A DNA stretch of 64,000 nucleotides, taken from Marinobacter excellens HL-55 (GTDB lineage: Bacteria > Pseudomonadota > Gammaproteobacteria > Pseudomonadales > Oleiphilaceae). The notes beneath the pieces were generated by a model. That model was not told where the DNA came from. It did no database searches and saw only the letters and a program-made list of their open reading frames with translations. Location: positions 239,590 through 303,589 of the forward strand of contig LJZQ01000001.1 of NCBI GenBank assembly GCA_001314845.1. Reading direction: 5' to 3'. The position numbers and the translations under genes were made by a program. Positions 18,140-26,777 of the stretch are shown here, piece by piece. Within the stretch, counting starts at the first letter, position 1; every line of letters begins with the position of its first letter.

Positions 18140-18860
18140 TATCGGCTCCTGTCTTTCGGTCATTCGTTATTTTTTTAGTACTCGCAACTAACGTCAATAT
18201 AGCCAGTGCCAGCGCCAGCGTAAACCACTGCGCAGCATAACCGTAGTGAGTTTGAGGGCCCATTACATCAGGGGCAAGATCGGCACGGTAGGCACCCGGT
18301 TGCTGGCTGTCTGACAGCTTCAGTACCATCTGTGCCGGCCGATCCACCTGTTGCTGTACCCGGTCCCGGGGCAGGGTCTGTACCCGTTGTGGCCAATTCT
18401 GGTTATCCACCTCCAGGTCATCCGCCAAAACCGGTGGTACCGGGTAGTTATCCAGGCGGCCTTCGAGGGTGAAGAGGGCTTCAGGTGTGTCTATCTGTGG
18501 CAATTGCTCTCGTGTTCTGGGCGCCCTGATCCAGCCTCGGTTGACCACCACGGCCGGGCCCTCCACCGGATTGAACAAGGTCAACACCTCATAACCGGGC
18601 ATACCATCCCGGGTTCGGTTATCCAGCAGCCAGGTATAATCGGTGTACCAGCCGGTCAATGTTGCCGGCTGACCCACCTGCAGCCCGACCTCAACCATCT
18701 CTGGCCAAGCGGCTTCGCCAGCCTGCTGCTGCCAGGACGCAAGCAATACCTGCTTTTCCTCGGCCCGATTCAGCTGCCATACCCCGAGGCTGATCAACAA
18801 GGGCAGAAAAAATCCGCTGAACACCAGTAATCGCCAGTCAAAATGCCATCGGCGATTCAT
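18120..18860 (-). CDS. SURF1 family cytochrome oxidase biogenesis protein
   Basis: 246 residues from the ATG at 18860 (a GTG three codons earlier is possible). The N-terminal helix LVFSGFFLPLLISLGVWQLNRAEEK, the GxW..D motif GWYTDYTWLLDNRTRDG and the C-terminal helix after HYGYAAQWFTLALALAI give the two-helix SURF1 topology with a periplasmic loop. SURF1 proteins help insert heme A into oxidase subunit I. It sits in the oxidase cluster at the position of PA0110. Confidence 0.9.
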   Translation of the reverse strand: MNRRWHFDWRLLVFSGFFLPLLISLGVWQLNRAEEKQVLLASWQQQAGEAAWPEMVEVGLQVGQPATLTGWYTDYTWLLDNRTRDGMPGYEVLTLFNPVEGPAVVVNRGWIRAPRTREQLPQIDTPEALFTLEGRLDNYPVPPVLADDLEVDNQNWPQRVQTLPRDRVQQQVDRPAQMVLKLSDSQQPGAYRADLAPDVMGPQTHYGYAAQWFTLALALAILTLVASTKKITNDRKTGADNDNDNG

Positions 18861-18956
18861 CAACCGCACCTACCCATGCTTTGCTATAGTGATATCGGGG
18901 TCCGGCGCATTGCCGGAATGCCTGCCATTACAATAACTCAATACCAGGGAAACCCA

Positions 18957-19160
18957 ATGCTGAAATTCTTGATCGTTGTGCTGTTGTTGGCCGTTATGGT
19001 CAGCCTGTTCAGCGGGCTGTTCTTTCTGATCCGTGACGGTGGCAAAACCAATCGGGTGGTTAACTCACTGGCGGTTCGTGTTGGCCTCAGCGTGCTTTTG
19101 CTGGCACTGGTACTGACGTCTTTATGGACCGGGGATCTGACGCTAAATCCAACGCCGTAA
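18957..19160 (+). CDS. DUF2909 twin-transmembrane protein
   Basis: 67-residue protein made of two hydrophobic helices (FLIVVLLLAVMVSLFSGLFFLI and VGLSVLLLALVLTSLWTGDL) joined by a short basic loop (RDGGKTNRVVNSLAVR). The ATG at 18957 follows CAGGGA at seven bases; the ORF-track start is too long. The family is DUF2909, unknown in function, usually found with oxidase genes. It is the only plus-strand gene inside the minus-strand oxidase cluster. A role in oxidase assembly or stability is an inference from context. Confidence 0.75.
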   Translation: MLKFLIVVLLLAVMVSLFSGLFFLIRDGGKTNRVVNSLAVRVGLSVLLLALVLTSLWTGDLTLNPTP

Positions 19161-19176
19161 TCCCCAGATACCCTGA

Positions 19177-20070
19177 TCAGATAATGTAAACGAATACAAA
19201 CAAGCCCAGCCAGACCACATCAACAAAGTGCCAATACCAGGCGGCCGCCTCAAAACCGAAATGGTTGTCGCCCGTAAAGTGCCCCTTACGGATTCGCAGC
19301 AGCATGATGAACAGCATCAATGTACCCAGAAACACGTGGGCACCGTGGAAACCCGTCAACATGAAGAAGGTGCTGCCATAGATGCCCGATTGCAGCGTCA
19401 GATCGAGATCCCGGTAAGCGTGAAGATATTCGTAAGACTGCACAAACATGAACACGACGGCCAAGGCGATGGTAGCGCCGAGCCAGAGCTTTACCTTGGC
19501 ACGGTTATCGGCCTTCATGGCGTGATGGGCAATGGTGACGGTGAATGAGGACGTCACCAGCAAAATCGTGTTGATCAGCGGCAAGCCCCAGGGCCCGATA
19601 AGACTGCTCGGGCCAGGGTAGGCTTGCGGGTCCGGATTATTGACCAGCGGCCAGGTGGCCTGAAAACCCTCCCAGAGCATATTGGAGCTGCCCTTATCGC
19701 CTTCGCCTCCGAGCCAGGGCACCGCCAGCACCCGCACATAAAACAGGGCGCCGAAGAAGGCAGCAAAGAACATCACTTCCGAGAAAATAAACCAGCTCAT
19801 GCCCCAACGGAACGAGCGATCCATCTGCGGGCTATAAAGACCTTCGCGGCTCTCTTTAATCACCGCGCCAAACCAACCGAACAGCATGTACGCCATGATC
19901 AATGAGCCGACCAGGAACATGATCCAGGCGCCGGTGGTGCTGTCACCCTGCTTGCCGTTGACCATGATCGACGCCACGCCGTACAGGGTAACACCCAGGC
20001 CAACCGTGGCGACGATGGGCCATTTACTCTGCTCGGGAACGTAATAGGTCTGGGTCTGGTTGTCCGCCAT
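19177..20070 (-). CDS. ctaE: Cytochrome c oxidase subunit III
   Basis: 297 residues from the ATG at 20070, where GGAGAAAG lies just upstream; the ORF-track TTG is four codons longer. Seven hydrophobic helices, with family motifs RWGMSWFIFSEVMFFAAFFGA, TGFHGAHVFLGT and the C-terminal WYWHFVDVVWLGLFVFVYI. Subunit III is a core, non-redox part of the aa3/caa3 oxidase in the inner membrane. It follows ctaG in the coxB-ctaD-ctaG-ctaE order. Confidence 0.96.
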   Translation of the reverse strand: MADNQTQTYYVPEQSKWPIVATVGLGVTLYGVASIMVNGKQGDSTTGAWIMFLVGSLIMAYMLFGWFGAVIKESREGLYSPQMDRSFRWGMSWFIFSEVMFFAAFFGALFYVRVLAVPWLGGEGDKGSSNMLWEGFQATWPLVNNPDPQAYPGPSSLIGPWGLPLINTILLVTSSFTVTIAHHAMKADNRAKVKLWLGATIALAVVFMFVQSYEYLHAYRDLDLTLQSGIYGSTFFMLTGFHGAHVFLGTLMLFIMLLRIRKGHFTGDNHFGFEAAAWYWHFVDVVWLGLFVFVYII

Positions 20071-20086
20071 AGCTTTCTCCAATGGC

Positions 20087-20689
20087 TTAGCCGTTATTGT
20101 TTGTTGTTGTTTGTGTGCGATCGGAGCGAGACACCTCGGTCATTTTGCCCTGATCGTAAAGCGTGTAGGACAGGGTCAGCTTGGTGATGTGCTCCGGCAG
20201 ATCCCGATCAACAATAAAGATCAGCGGCATCTCGACACTTTCACCGGCTTCCAAGGGTTGCTGGTTAAAGCAGAAACACTCTGTCTTGTGGAAGAACTGA
20301 GTGCCCTCGGACGGCGCCAGGCTTGGCACCGCCTGGCCTACCATGGCGTGATCGGTGCCATTGGCTGCGTAAAAATTCACCGTGACTGGCTGGCCTGGAT
20401 GCACATCAATACTGCGCACCACCGGCCGGAACTCCCAGGTCATACCCGGGCCATTGCTGGCCAGAAACTGCACCCTGACGGTGCGATTCTCGTCCACCTG
20501 TTGCGTCGCGCCGGATTCATAGCGGCCACCGGTTTTGCCATTGATTCCGGTAATCTCGCAAAACACGTCGTAAAGCGGGACCAGCGCAAAGCCAAAAGCA
20601 AACATGCCCACGACACCCGACAGACACCAGGCAATTACTTTCGAATTGCTGCGACGTTCTGGCTGCTCATTTGCAGTTTCATTGGCCAT
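20087..20689 (-). CDS. ctaG: Cytochrome c oxidase assembly protein CtaG/Cox11
   Basis: 200-residue single-helix protein that delivers copper to the CuB site of subunit I. The copper motif CFCFNQQPLEAGESVEMP is intact, and the N-terminal helix (VIAWCLSGVVGMFAFGFALVPLYDVFCEITG) carries the conserved cysteine. The ATG at 20689 is preferred to 20695 because GGGAGG is seven bases away from it. It lies between ctaD and ctaE, the usual order. Confidence 0.95.
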   Translation of the reverse strand: MANETANEQPERRSNSKVIAWCLSGVVGMFAFGFALVPLYDVFCEITGINGKTGGRYESGATQQVDENRTVRVQFLASNGPGMTWEFRPVVRSIDVHPGQPVTVNFYAANGTDHAMVGQAVPSLAPSEGTQFFHKTECFCFNQQPLEAGESVEMPLIFIVDRDLPEHITKLTLSYTLYDQGKMTEVSRSDRTQTTTNNNG

Positions 20690-20705
20690 GGTCATGCCTC
20701 CCGGG

Positions 20706-22289
20706 CTATTTCACTTCCGGTGGAGTTGAAAAGGTGTGGTAAGGCGCCGGCGAGGGCACAGTCCACTCAAGGCCCTCAGCACCGTCCCAGGGCTTGGCAG
20801 GCGCTTTCTCTCCGCCTCTTGCACACTTCACTACGATGAACAGGAACAGCAATTGAGTGGCCCCGAACATAAAGGCACCAATGCTGGAAATCATGTTGAA
20901 ATCTGTGAACTGCAATGCGTAATCCGGAATCCGCCGGGGCATACCCGCCAGGCCCAGGAAATGCATGGGGAAGAAGGCCAGGTTCATGCCGATAAAGGAT
21001 AGCCAGAAATGGGTCTTGGCGAGTGTCTCGTCGTACATATGGCCGGTCCACTTGGGCAACCAGAAGTAGGCCGAAGCAAAAATACCGAAGATGGCACCCG
21101 GCACCAGTACATAGTGGAAGTGAGCCACCACAAAATAAGTGTCGTGATACTGGAAGTCAGCCGGCGCGATAGCCAGCATCAAACCAGAGAAACCGCCAAT
21201 GGTGAACAGAATGATGAAGGCAACGGCAAACAGCATCGGTGCTTCAAAGCTGAGCGACCCCCGGAACATCGTCGTTACCCAGTTGAACACCTTCACCCCG
21301 GTCGGCACCGCAATCAAGAGAGTGGCATACATAAAGAACAGCTGGCCCGCCAATGGCATACCAACGGTAAACATGTGGTGCGCCCAGACTACGAATGACA
21401 ACACCGCAATGGCGCCAACCGCATACACCATGGAGGCATAGCCAAACAGTGGTTTACGGGAAAACGCCGCGACTATATGGGAGATCGCACCAAATGCCGG
21501 CAGGATCATGATGTACACCTCGGGGTGCCCGAAGAACCAGAACACGTGCTGGAATAGCACCGGATCGCCGCCGCCCGCAGCATCAAAGAAGCTGGTGCCG
21601 AAATGAATATCCATCAGCATCATCGTGACTACGCCCGCCAGAACCGGCATTACCGCAATCAACAGGAACGCAGTGATCAGCCAGGTCCAGACGAACAGGG
21701 GCATTTTCATCAGCGTCATGCCGGGGGCGCGCATGTTCAGAATGGTGGCAATCACGTTGATGGCACCCATGATCGAGGACACACCCATGATGTGCACAGC
21801 AAAAATGAAGAAAGTGGTACTGGGCGGCCCGTAGGTTGTCGAGAGCGGCGCGTAGAAGGTCCAGCCGAAGTTCGGAGCACCGCCCTGCATGAACAGGGTA
21901 GAGACCAGGATAAGGAACGCACAAGGCAACAGCCAGAAGCTCCAGTTGTTCATCCGTGGCAGCGCCATGTCGGGTGCGCCAACCATCAATGGCAACATCC
22001 AGTTAGCAAGGCCTACGAACGCCGGCATAACGGCGCCAAATACCATGATCAGACCATGCATGGTGGTCATCTGATTGAAGAATTCAGGTTCTACGATCTG
22101 TAGACCTGGCTGGAACAGCTCGGCCCGGATGACCATCGCCATGCTGCCGCCCAGCAGAAACATGGCGAAGCTGAAGATCAGGTACATAGACCCGATGTCT
22201 TTGTGGTTCGTGGTCAACAGCCATCGGCTTATGCCTTTGGCCGGGCCATGATGATGATCCTGGGCGTGGGTATCTGCAACCGCACTCAT
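20706..22289 (-). CDS. ctaD: Cytochrome c oxidase subunit I
   Basis: 527-residue catalytic subunit with about 12 helices, carrying heme a and the heme a3-CuB centre. Visible landmarks are TTNHKDIGSMYLIF, MTTMHGLIMVFGAVMP (heme a His), WFFGHPEVYIMILPAFG (cross-linked His-Tyr and CuB His), WAHHMFTVGMP (CuB His pair) and DTYFVVAHFHYVLVPG (heme a3/a His). Residue set and length are those of an A-type heme-copper oxidase. It follows coxB after a 57-base gap. Confidence 0.97.
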   Translation of the reverse strand: MSAVADTHAQDHHHGPAKGISRWLLTTNHKDIGSMYLIFSFAMFLLGGSMAMVIRAELFQPGLQIVEPEFFNQMTTMHGLIMVFGAVMPAFVGLANWMLPLMVGAPDMALPRMNNWSFWLLPCAFLILVSTLFMQGGAPNFGWTFYAPLSTTYGPPSTTFFIFAVHIMGVSSIMGAINVIATILNMRAPGMTLMKMPLFVWTWLITAFLLIAVMPVLAGVVTMMLMDIHFGTSFFDAAGGGDPVLFQHVFWFFGHPEVYIMILPAFGAISHIVAAFSRKPLFGYASMVYAVGAIAVLSFVVWAHHMFTVGMPLAGQLFFMYATLLIAVPTGVKVFNWVTTMFRGSLSFEAPMLFAVAFIILFTIGGFSGLMLAIAPADFQYHDTYFVVAHFHYVLVPGAIFGIFASAYFWLPKWTGHMYDETLAKTHFWLSFIGMNLAFFPMHFLGLAGMPRRIPDYALQFTDFNMISSIGAFMFGATQLLFLFIVVKCARGGEKAPAKPWDGAEGLEWTVPSPAPYHTFSTPPEVK

Positions 22290-22346
22290 GAAAACCCCCG
22301 TTACCGCCGTTTATTCTGGCTGGTGATTGTTGTTATCTGGCGTTGA

Positions 22347-23471
22347 TTACTGCTGATTCTTGTAATCAAAAATTTCTTTCGGAGTGACCATTTCACCGGT
22401 GTTGTTACCCCAGGCATTTCGCTCATAGGTAATAACCGCCGCCAGATCAACTTCGCTTAACTGATTGCCAAAGGCCTGCATGGCTGTACCCGACGAACCG
22501 TTAACCACGATCTCGATGTGCCCGGCCATATCCTCCAGCGCCATCGGGCTGCCCTTGAGCGCCGGGAAAGCCGGTGGCATACCGCTGCCGTCTGCCTGGT
22601 GACAGCTGGCACAAGCCGTTGCGTAAGCCCGCTCGCCCCGCTCCATCAGTTCATCCAGTGTCCAGTCTTTTTCGGTCAACTGACGCTCGGTCTCGGCCGC
22701 TTCTCTTTGCTCGGCCACCCAAGCGTTGTACTCTTCCTCCGGCACGGCCTTCACCACCACCGGCATAAAACCATGATCCTTGCCGCACAGCTCGGTGCAC
22801 TGACCTCGATAGGTTCCGGGCTCATCCACACGGGTCCAGGTTTCATTGATAAAGCCGGGGATGGCGTCTTTCTTGACGCCAAACTCCGGAACCCACCAGG
22901 AGTGGATCACGTCGTTGGCCGTCAGCAGAAACCGAACTTTCTTTCCGACCGGAATGACCACCGGGTTGTCCACTTCCAGCAGATAATGCTCGCCCTTGGC
23001 CTGCCGGTTAAGGATCTGGTCCCGCGGTGTCGACATATTGGAGAAAAAGCTGAAATCGTCGTCGATGTATTCATACTGCCAACGCCACTGGTATCCCGTA
23101 ATTTTGATGTCGACGTCTGACTCGGTGGTGTCATACATTTCCACCAGCGTGGTGGTAGCTGGTATTGCCATGGCCACCAGAATGGCCAGAGGCACAATGG
23201 TCCAGAGAACTTCAACCAGGGTGTTTTCGTGGAAGTTCGCCGGTTTGGCGCCCCGGGATTTACGATGGGCAAAAATCGACCAGAACATGACCCCGAATAC
23301 CACGACGCCAATGGCGACACAGATCCAGAGAATGGTCATATGAAGGGTAAAAATCTGGTTACTGGTGCTGGTCACCCCTGGTGACATGTTCATGGTCCAA
23401 TCTGCCATGACAGTGACCGGCAACAACAGACCAGCGGCTAGGGCTACTGCCCGCTTGGCATGCACGCGCAT
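22347..23471 (-). CDS. coxB: Cytochrome c oxidase subunit II with fused cytochrome c domain (caa3 type)
   Basis: 374 residues from the ATG at 23471 (MRVHAKRAVALAAGLLLPV), which has GGAG seven bases upstream and gives a signal peptide; the ORF-track start at 23795 adds about 100 implausible residues. Two transmembrane helices are followed by the CuA cupredoxin domain with GQCTELCGKDHGFMP. The C-terminus carries a cytochrome c domain with CASCH and an axial-Met segment (SGMPPAFPALKG), so the oxidase is of the caa3 kind. This subunit accepts electrons from soluble or membrane cytochrome c. Confidence 0.95.
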   Translation of the reverse strand: MRVHAKRAVALAAGLLLPVTVMADWTMNMSPGVTSTSNQIFTLHMTILWICVAIGVVVFGVMFWSIFAHRKSRGAKPANFHENTLVEVLWTIVPLAILVAMAIPATTTLVEMYDTTESDVDIKITGYQWRWQYEYIDDDFSFFSNMSTPRDQILNRQAKGEHYLLEVDNPVVIPVGKKVRFLLTANDVIHSWWVPEFGVKKDAIPGFINETWTRVDEPGTYRGQCTELCGKDHGFMPVVVKAVPEEEYNAWVAEQREAAETERQLTEKDWTLDELMERGERAYATACASCHQADGSGMPPAFPALKGSPMALEDMAGHIEIVVNGSSGTAMQAFGNQLSEVDLAAVITYERNAWGNNTGEMVTPKEIFDYKNQQ

Positions 23472-23594
23472 ACTGTGTCTCCACAGAGTATTATTCTTGT
23501 CGGATTTTGCGTCATCCCTCTGTACAAATGCCCGGCGCTCGCAACACCGGATAAACGACAGAGTGAAAGTCTGCTTATGGATACGTCTTTGTCG

Positions 23595-23623
23595 AGTATA
23601 GACACAGATCAATAAAAGGCTAA
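23595..23623 (-). promoter_or_regulatory. Possible promoter for the oxidase operon
   Basis: On the minus strand, TATACT (23600-23595) is preceded by TTAGCC with a 17-base spacer. The -35 matches poorly. It lies about 125 bases upstream of the coxB start in the divergent region shared with the MATE gene. Confidence 0.3.
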
Positions 23624-23660
23624 AAATTTCTTTAAATCCAAAAGAGATAAACAACCAGCT

Positions 23661-25007
23661 TTGAGAACCAACACACATAAAAAGCCTCTTTTGACGTCCA
23701 CCGATCATCGGTTGTGGGCACTGGCCTGGCCGCTGATGCTGACCAATCTGACAGTGCCGCTGCTGGGATTGGTCGATACCGCCGTGCTGGGTCACCTCGA
23801 TAGCCCCGAATACCTGGGGGCGGTCGCTGTGGGCGCCAATTTGTTCAGCATTCTCTACTGGACCTTCGGCTTTATGCGCATGGGCACCACCGGTTTGGCG
23901 GCACAGGCCTGGGGCAAGCGGGACTCGTTCGCGCAGGTTGCACTGTTGTTGCGCTCGATCGTGCTCGCGGTCGGTATTGGCTTGTTATTAATTGTGTTCC
24001 ACAAGCCACTGATCAGCCTTGGCCTTACTCTGATGAACCCGAGCCCGTCTGTGTCGGCACTGGCAGCGGAATATGCCGCTATCCGGATCTGGAGCGCGCC
24101 CGCCGTGCTGTGCCAGTACACGCTGGTTGGCTGGCTGATCGGCACCCAATTCCCGCGCGGGCCGATGATCATGTTGATCGTGGCCAATGGCATCAATATC
24201 GTGCTTGATATCTTCTTTGTCACGGTCCTGGGCTGGAACAGCCGCGGCGTTGCCATGGCCACGGTCATGGCGGAGTACGGTGCCGCCGTGATTGGCTTTG
24301 TTATCGTGCTCCGCCGGATGCCGGATGGCCAACGCCTGACCCGCTCCCTGGTCGGTCAGCTGGCCGACTATCTGGTCATACTCAGGGTCAATCGCTACAT
24401 CATGGTGCGCACCATTGCCCTGCTGCTGGTACTCGCATTTTTTACCGCTCAGGGGGCCCGACAAGGCGACATTATCCTGGCGGCCAATGCGGTGCTGATT
24501 ACCTTTTTGCTCGTTATATCAAACGCACTGGATGGCTTTGCCAATGCCGCCGAGGCGCTGATCGGAGAGGCCGTTGGCCGTAACAGCCGGCGCCGCTTCC
24601 GGCTGGCCTTCGCCAGCGCTTTGCGCTGGTCGCTCTGGGGCTCGGTGCTGCTGAGCCTGGCCTTTGTGCTAGGCGGTCATTGGTTAATCAGTCTGCTGAC
24701 CGGCCTGGAACAAGTGCGCGTCACCGCGTGGCAATACCTGCCCTGGTTGTGGCTGCTGCCGCTGGTATCGGTCTGGGGTTTCCTGCTGGATGGTGTGTTC
24801 ATCGGAGCGACCCGCACCCGCGAAATGCAAAACACCATGTTGTTCTCCGCACTCGGGATTTTTGCGCCGGTCTGGTGGTTGACCACGGGTTGGGGCAACC
24901 ACGGGCTCTGGTTCTCAATGATTTCCCTGATGCTGGCGCGCGCGGTCACCATGGGCTGGCTGTGCTGGAACTACACTCGTACCGACACCTGGTTCAGGCG
25001 GGATTGA
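23661..25007 (+). CDS. MATE family efflux transporter (DinF-like)
   Basis: 448-residue exporter with about 12 hydrophobic helices. The opening WALAWPLMLTNLTVPLLGLVDTAVLGHLDSPEYLGAVAVGANL is the MATE N-terminal signature and the DinF-type ILYWTFGFMRMGTTGLAAQAWG follows. Such proteins expel cationic drugs or metabolites using Na+ or H+ gradients. The start is a TTG at 23661 with only a weak AAGAGA upstream, and no ATG is available before the first helix, so the start is uncertain. It is divergent from coxB. Confidence 0.85.
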   Translation: MRTNTHKKPLLTSTDHRLWALAWPLMLTNLTVPLLGLVDTAVLGHLDSPEYLGAVAVGANLFSILYWTFGFMRMGTTGLAAQAWGKRDSFAQVALLLRSIVLAVGIGLLLIVFHKPLISLGLTLMNPSPSVSALAAEYAAIRIWSAPAVLCQYTLVGWLIGTQFPRGPMIMLIVANGINIVLDIFFVTVLGWNSRGVAMATVMAEYGAAVIGFVIVLRRMPDGQRLTRSLVGQLADYLVILRVNRYIMVRTIALLLVLAFFTAQGARQGDIILAANAVLITFLLVISNALDGFANAAEALIGEAVGRNSRRRFRLAFASALRWSLWGSVLLSLAFVLGGHWLISLLTGLEQVRVTAWQYLPWLWLLPLVSVWGFLLDGVFIGATRTREMQNTMLFSALGIFAPVWWLTTGWGNHGLWFSMISLMLARAVTMGWLCWNYTRTDTWFRRD

Positions 25008-25160
25008 TGAGATTTCGACGGCCGCACCGCATGATTACTTCGGTGACATGCTCAGCATCCGGCGAAATCTTGGCTACACTATTCAGGAATAAAGGGCCGG
25101 CGCAGGCCGTCAGCGTTGCGTTTTCCGGCCTGCGTATTCCTTACTCGACAGGGGGGCGCC

Positions 25161-25850
25161 TTGCGACCTCAACTTGTACAGACACCGGCATCTCCTGACA
25201 TGACACCACAGGCAGTTCTTGAGATCATCAGCCAGGCCAGAAGAAAGGAAGCACGATCCGGCGCATTTCTCCGACAGATGAAGGAGAAGGCCGCACAGCT
25301 GCCTTCGGTTATTTCGGTTGATGGCTATCAGCCTGCCACATCACTGTTCCAGTTTGCGGTGGAATACATCGAAATGGCGCCGCGGTTAATCGAATGCGTA
25401 GAGGCCTGCTCCAGAGAGGCGGGCATCGCGGACCTGTTTCAGCCTTTTGTTGATGCGGCTACCCGGTACTTCACCCAGCCTTCTGTGCTGCTGGTGCGCT
25501 ACGATGGCCTGGATGGATTGCTTATACGAGCCTATCTGTGCCACCGACTGATGGAAGAAATGCACGACAACAACCGGTCCATCCGCGCCGGCGAACTGAT
25601 CGATCTGGAGGCTACCCGGGCCAACCTGCTGGCTCACGAGCTCATAGGTGAGCCCTTTGCCAACGAGCTGGATAATGCCATCACTGTGACGGTCCTGCAG
25701 ATCGCCGGGACGCCGGATTATTACAATCTCGACCTGGACCCGTTTATCAACCAGGTCAACAACCAGGCCTGGGACTGGATGCGTCATTACTGGGAAAACC
25801 TGTTGGAGAGGAACCACATCCATTTTTCGCTGGGCTCAGGCCTAACCTGA
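25161..25850 (+). CDS. Hypothetical soluble protein
   Basis: I do not recognise this family. From the TTG at 25161, which has AGGGGGG four bases upstream, the protein is 229 residues; the ATG at 25200 has no ribosome binding site, and the ORF-track start at 25116 seems too long. It has no signal peptide or membrane helix. It is helical and acidic, with segments such as MKEKAAQLPSVISVDGYQP, MEEMHDNNRSIRAGELIDLEATRANLLAHELIG and a Trp-rich C-terminus (AWDWMRHYWENLLERNHIHF). It ends 13 bases before the cupredoxin remnant and may be the first gene of that operon. Confidence 0.6.
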   Translation: MRPQLVQTPASPDMTPQAVLEIISQARRKEARSGAFLRQMKEKAAQLPSVISVDGYQPATSLFQFAVEYIEMAPRLIECVEACSREAGIADLFQPFVDAATRYFTQPSVLLVRYDGLDGLLIRAYLCHRLMEEMHDNNRSIRAGELIDLEATRANLLAHELIGEPFANELDNAITVTVLQIAGTPDYYNLDLDPFINQVNNQAWDWMRHYWENLLERNHIHFSLGSGLT

Positions 25851-25863
25851 CAGGTTTTACTCT

Positions 25864-26340
25864 ATGAAACGAGGTTTTTGCGCAATCCTGACGTTATTGG
25901 CGCTGCCGTCATGGCTTCAGGCCCAGGAAATTGATCTGACACTTACCTCTGCGAGCGGCCCGGTCACCGATGCGGTAGTGTTTCTGGACGGAGGGCCCTC
26001 AGGCCAGCCTGTTACAGCCGAGATCGCCCAACAGAACCGACAGTTTCATCCCCGTGTGCTGGTTATTCCGGTCAATTCCACCGTTGACTTTCCGAACCGC
26101 GATAAAACGCAACATCATGTTTACTCGTTTTCGCCAGCCAAGCCCTTTGAACTGGAGCTCTACACCAACCGACCAGAAGCACCGGTGGTTTTTGATCAAG
26201 CCGGCATTGTGGAACTCGGCTGACGGTGCCCGCAGCGACCCAGAACGGTGATGCCATCAAGAATCGCCATCGAACTCACTCCGGAGCCTGACACGGACAG
26301 CCCTCTGGACAGACTCCAGAAACGATTTCAGGATATCTGA
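25864..26340 (+). pseudogene. Methylamine-utilization-type cupredoxin, internally deleted with in-frame stop
   Basis: The frame begins with a signal peptide (MKRGFCAILTLLALPSWLQA) and a plastocyanin-like domain containing the copper His in DKTQHHVYSFSPAKPFELELY. It then stops at TGA (26221-26223) just after VVFDQAGIVELG, where family members continue with CNIHDHM, the Cys-His-Met ligands. The same reading frame resumes and ends with RIAIELTPEPDTDSPLDRL and a TGA at 26338-26340, which overlaps the next gene's ATG by one base (TGATG). This coupling shows that 26338 is the ancestral stop. About 60 codons, including the copper-ligand loop, seem to be missing by comparison with my memory of the family, and the junction creates the stop. 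The 119-residue product, if made, cannot form a normal type 1 copper site. Confidence 0.75.
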
Positions 26341-26765
26341 TGGCTTTGATGCATCCTCAGCTTGGTTTTCGGGGACGTCTGGTGCTTGCCATGGTGGTCC
26401 TGGTAGCCCTGGTCAGCCTGACCATCAGCGCTCTGTTTACCGCCTATCTGTTTGATGAGGAGGAAAACCGCGCTGCTGCGCAGCTCGCTGTGGGCCAGCG
26501 CCTGACCGACGAAATCATGAGTCGCCGCACCGCCCTGGAGCTGTCTCGCCTGTCAGTACTGGTTCAGAATTTTGGTTTTCGTTCGGCCATCGCCAGCGGT
26601 GACGACGCTACCATGCTCAGCGCACTGGACAATCACAGTCAACGGGTCGGCGCCGCCTTCGCGGTGCTCCTGAATCAGGCCCGCCAGCCCCTGGCATCCA
26701 CGCTTAACGGCGACATCCCAGAGATACATTCCGACAGTTTTCAGTCTGCCCTCACACAAGGCTAA
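26340..26765 (+). pseudogene. GGDEF/EAL sensor, N-terminal fragment before a nonsense codon
   Basis: 141 residues containing a first transmembrane helix (LVLAMVVLVALVSLTISALFTAYLF) and the first half of a periplasmic sensor domain (LTDEIMSRRTALELSRL, RVGAAFAVLLNQARQPLAS). The frame ends at TAA (26763-26765) but continues without shift into the downstream GGDEF/EAL ORF (GRQLMTIDQAGYELLLIP), which completes a typical cache-type sensor. One gene of 26340-28691 is therefore interrupted by a single stop. The start overlaps the ancestral stop of the cupredoxin gene. Sequencing error is possible. Confidence 0.75.
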
Positions 26766-26777
26766 GGTCGCCAGCTG

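Noticed and set aside
22347-23795. 482-residue coxB with long N-terminus
   Set aside because: Residues before MRVHAKRAVALAAG are low-quality, cysteine-rich sequence spanning the divergent promoter region; the signal peptide and binding site at 23471 mark the start.
26221-26223. TGA as selenocysteine at the cupredoxin Cys position
   Set aside because: The TGA stands exactly where the copper Cys is expected, but the residues that follow (NIHDHM) are missing and no hairpin typical of a bacterial SECIS element is seen next to it. A deletion junction explains it better.
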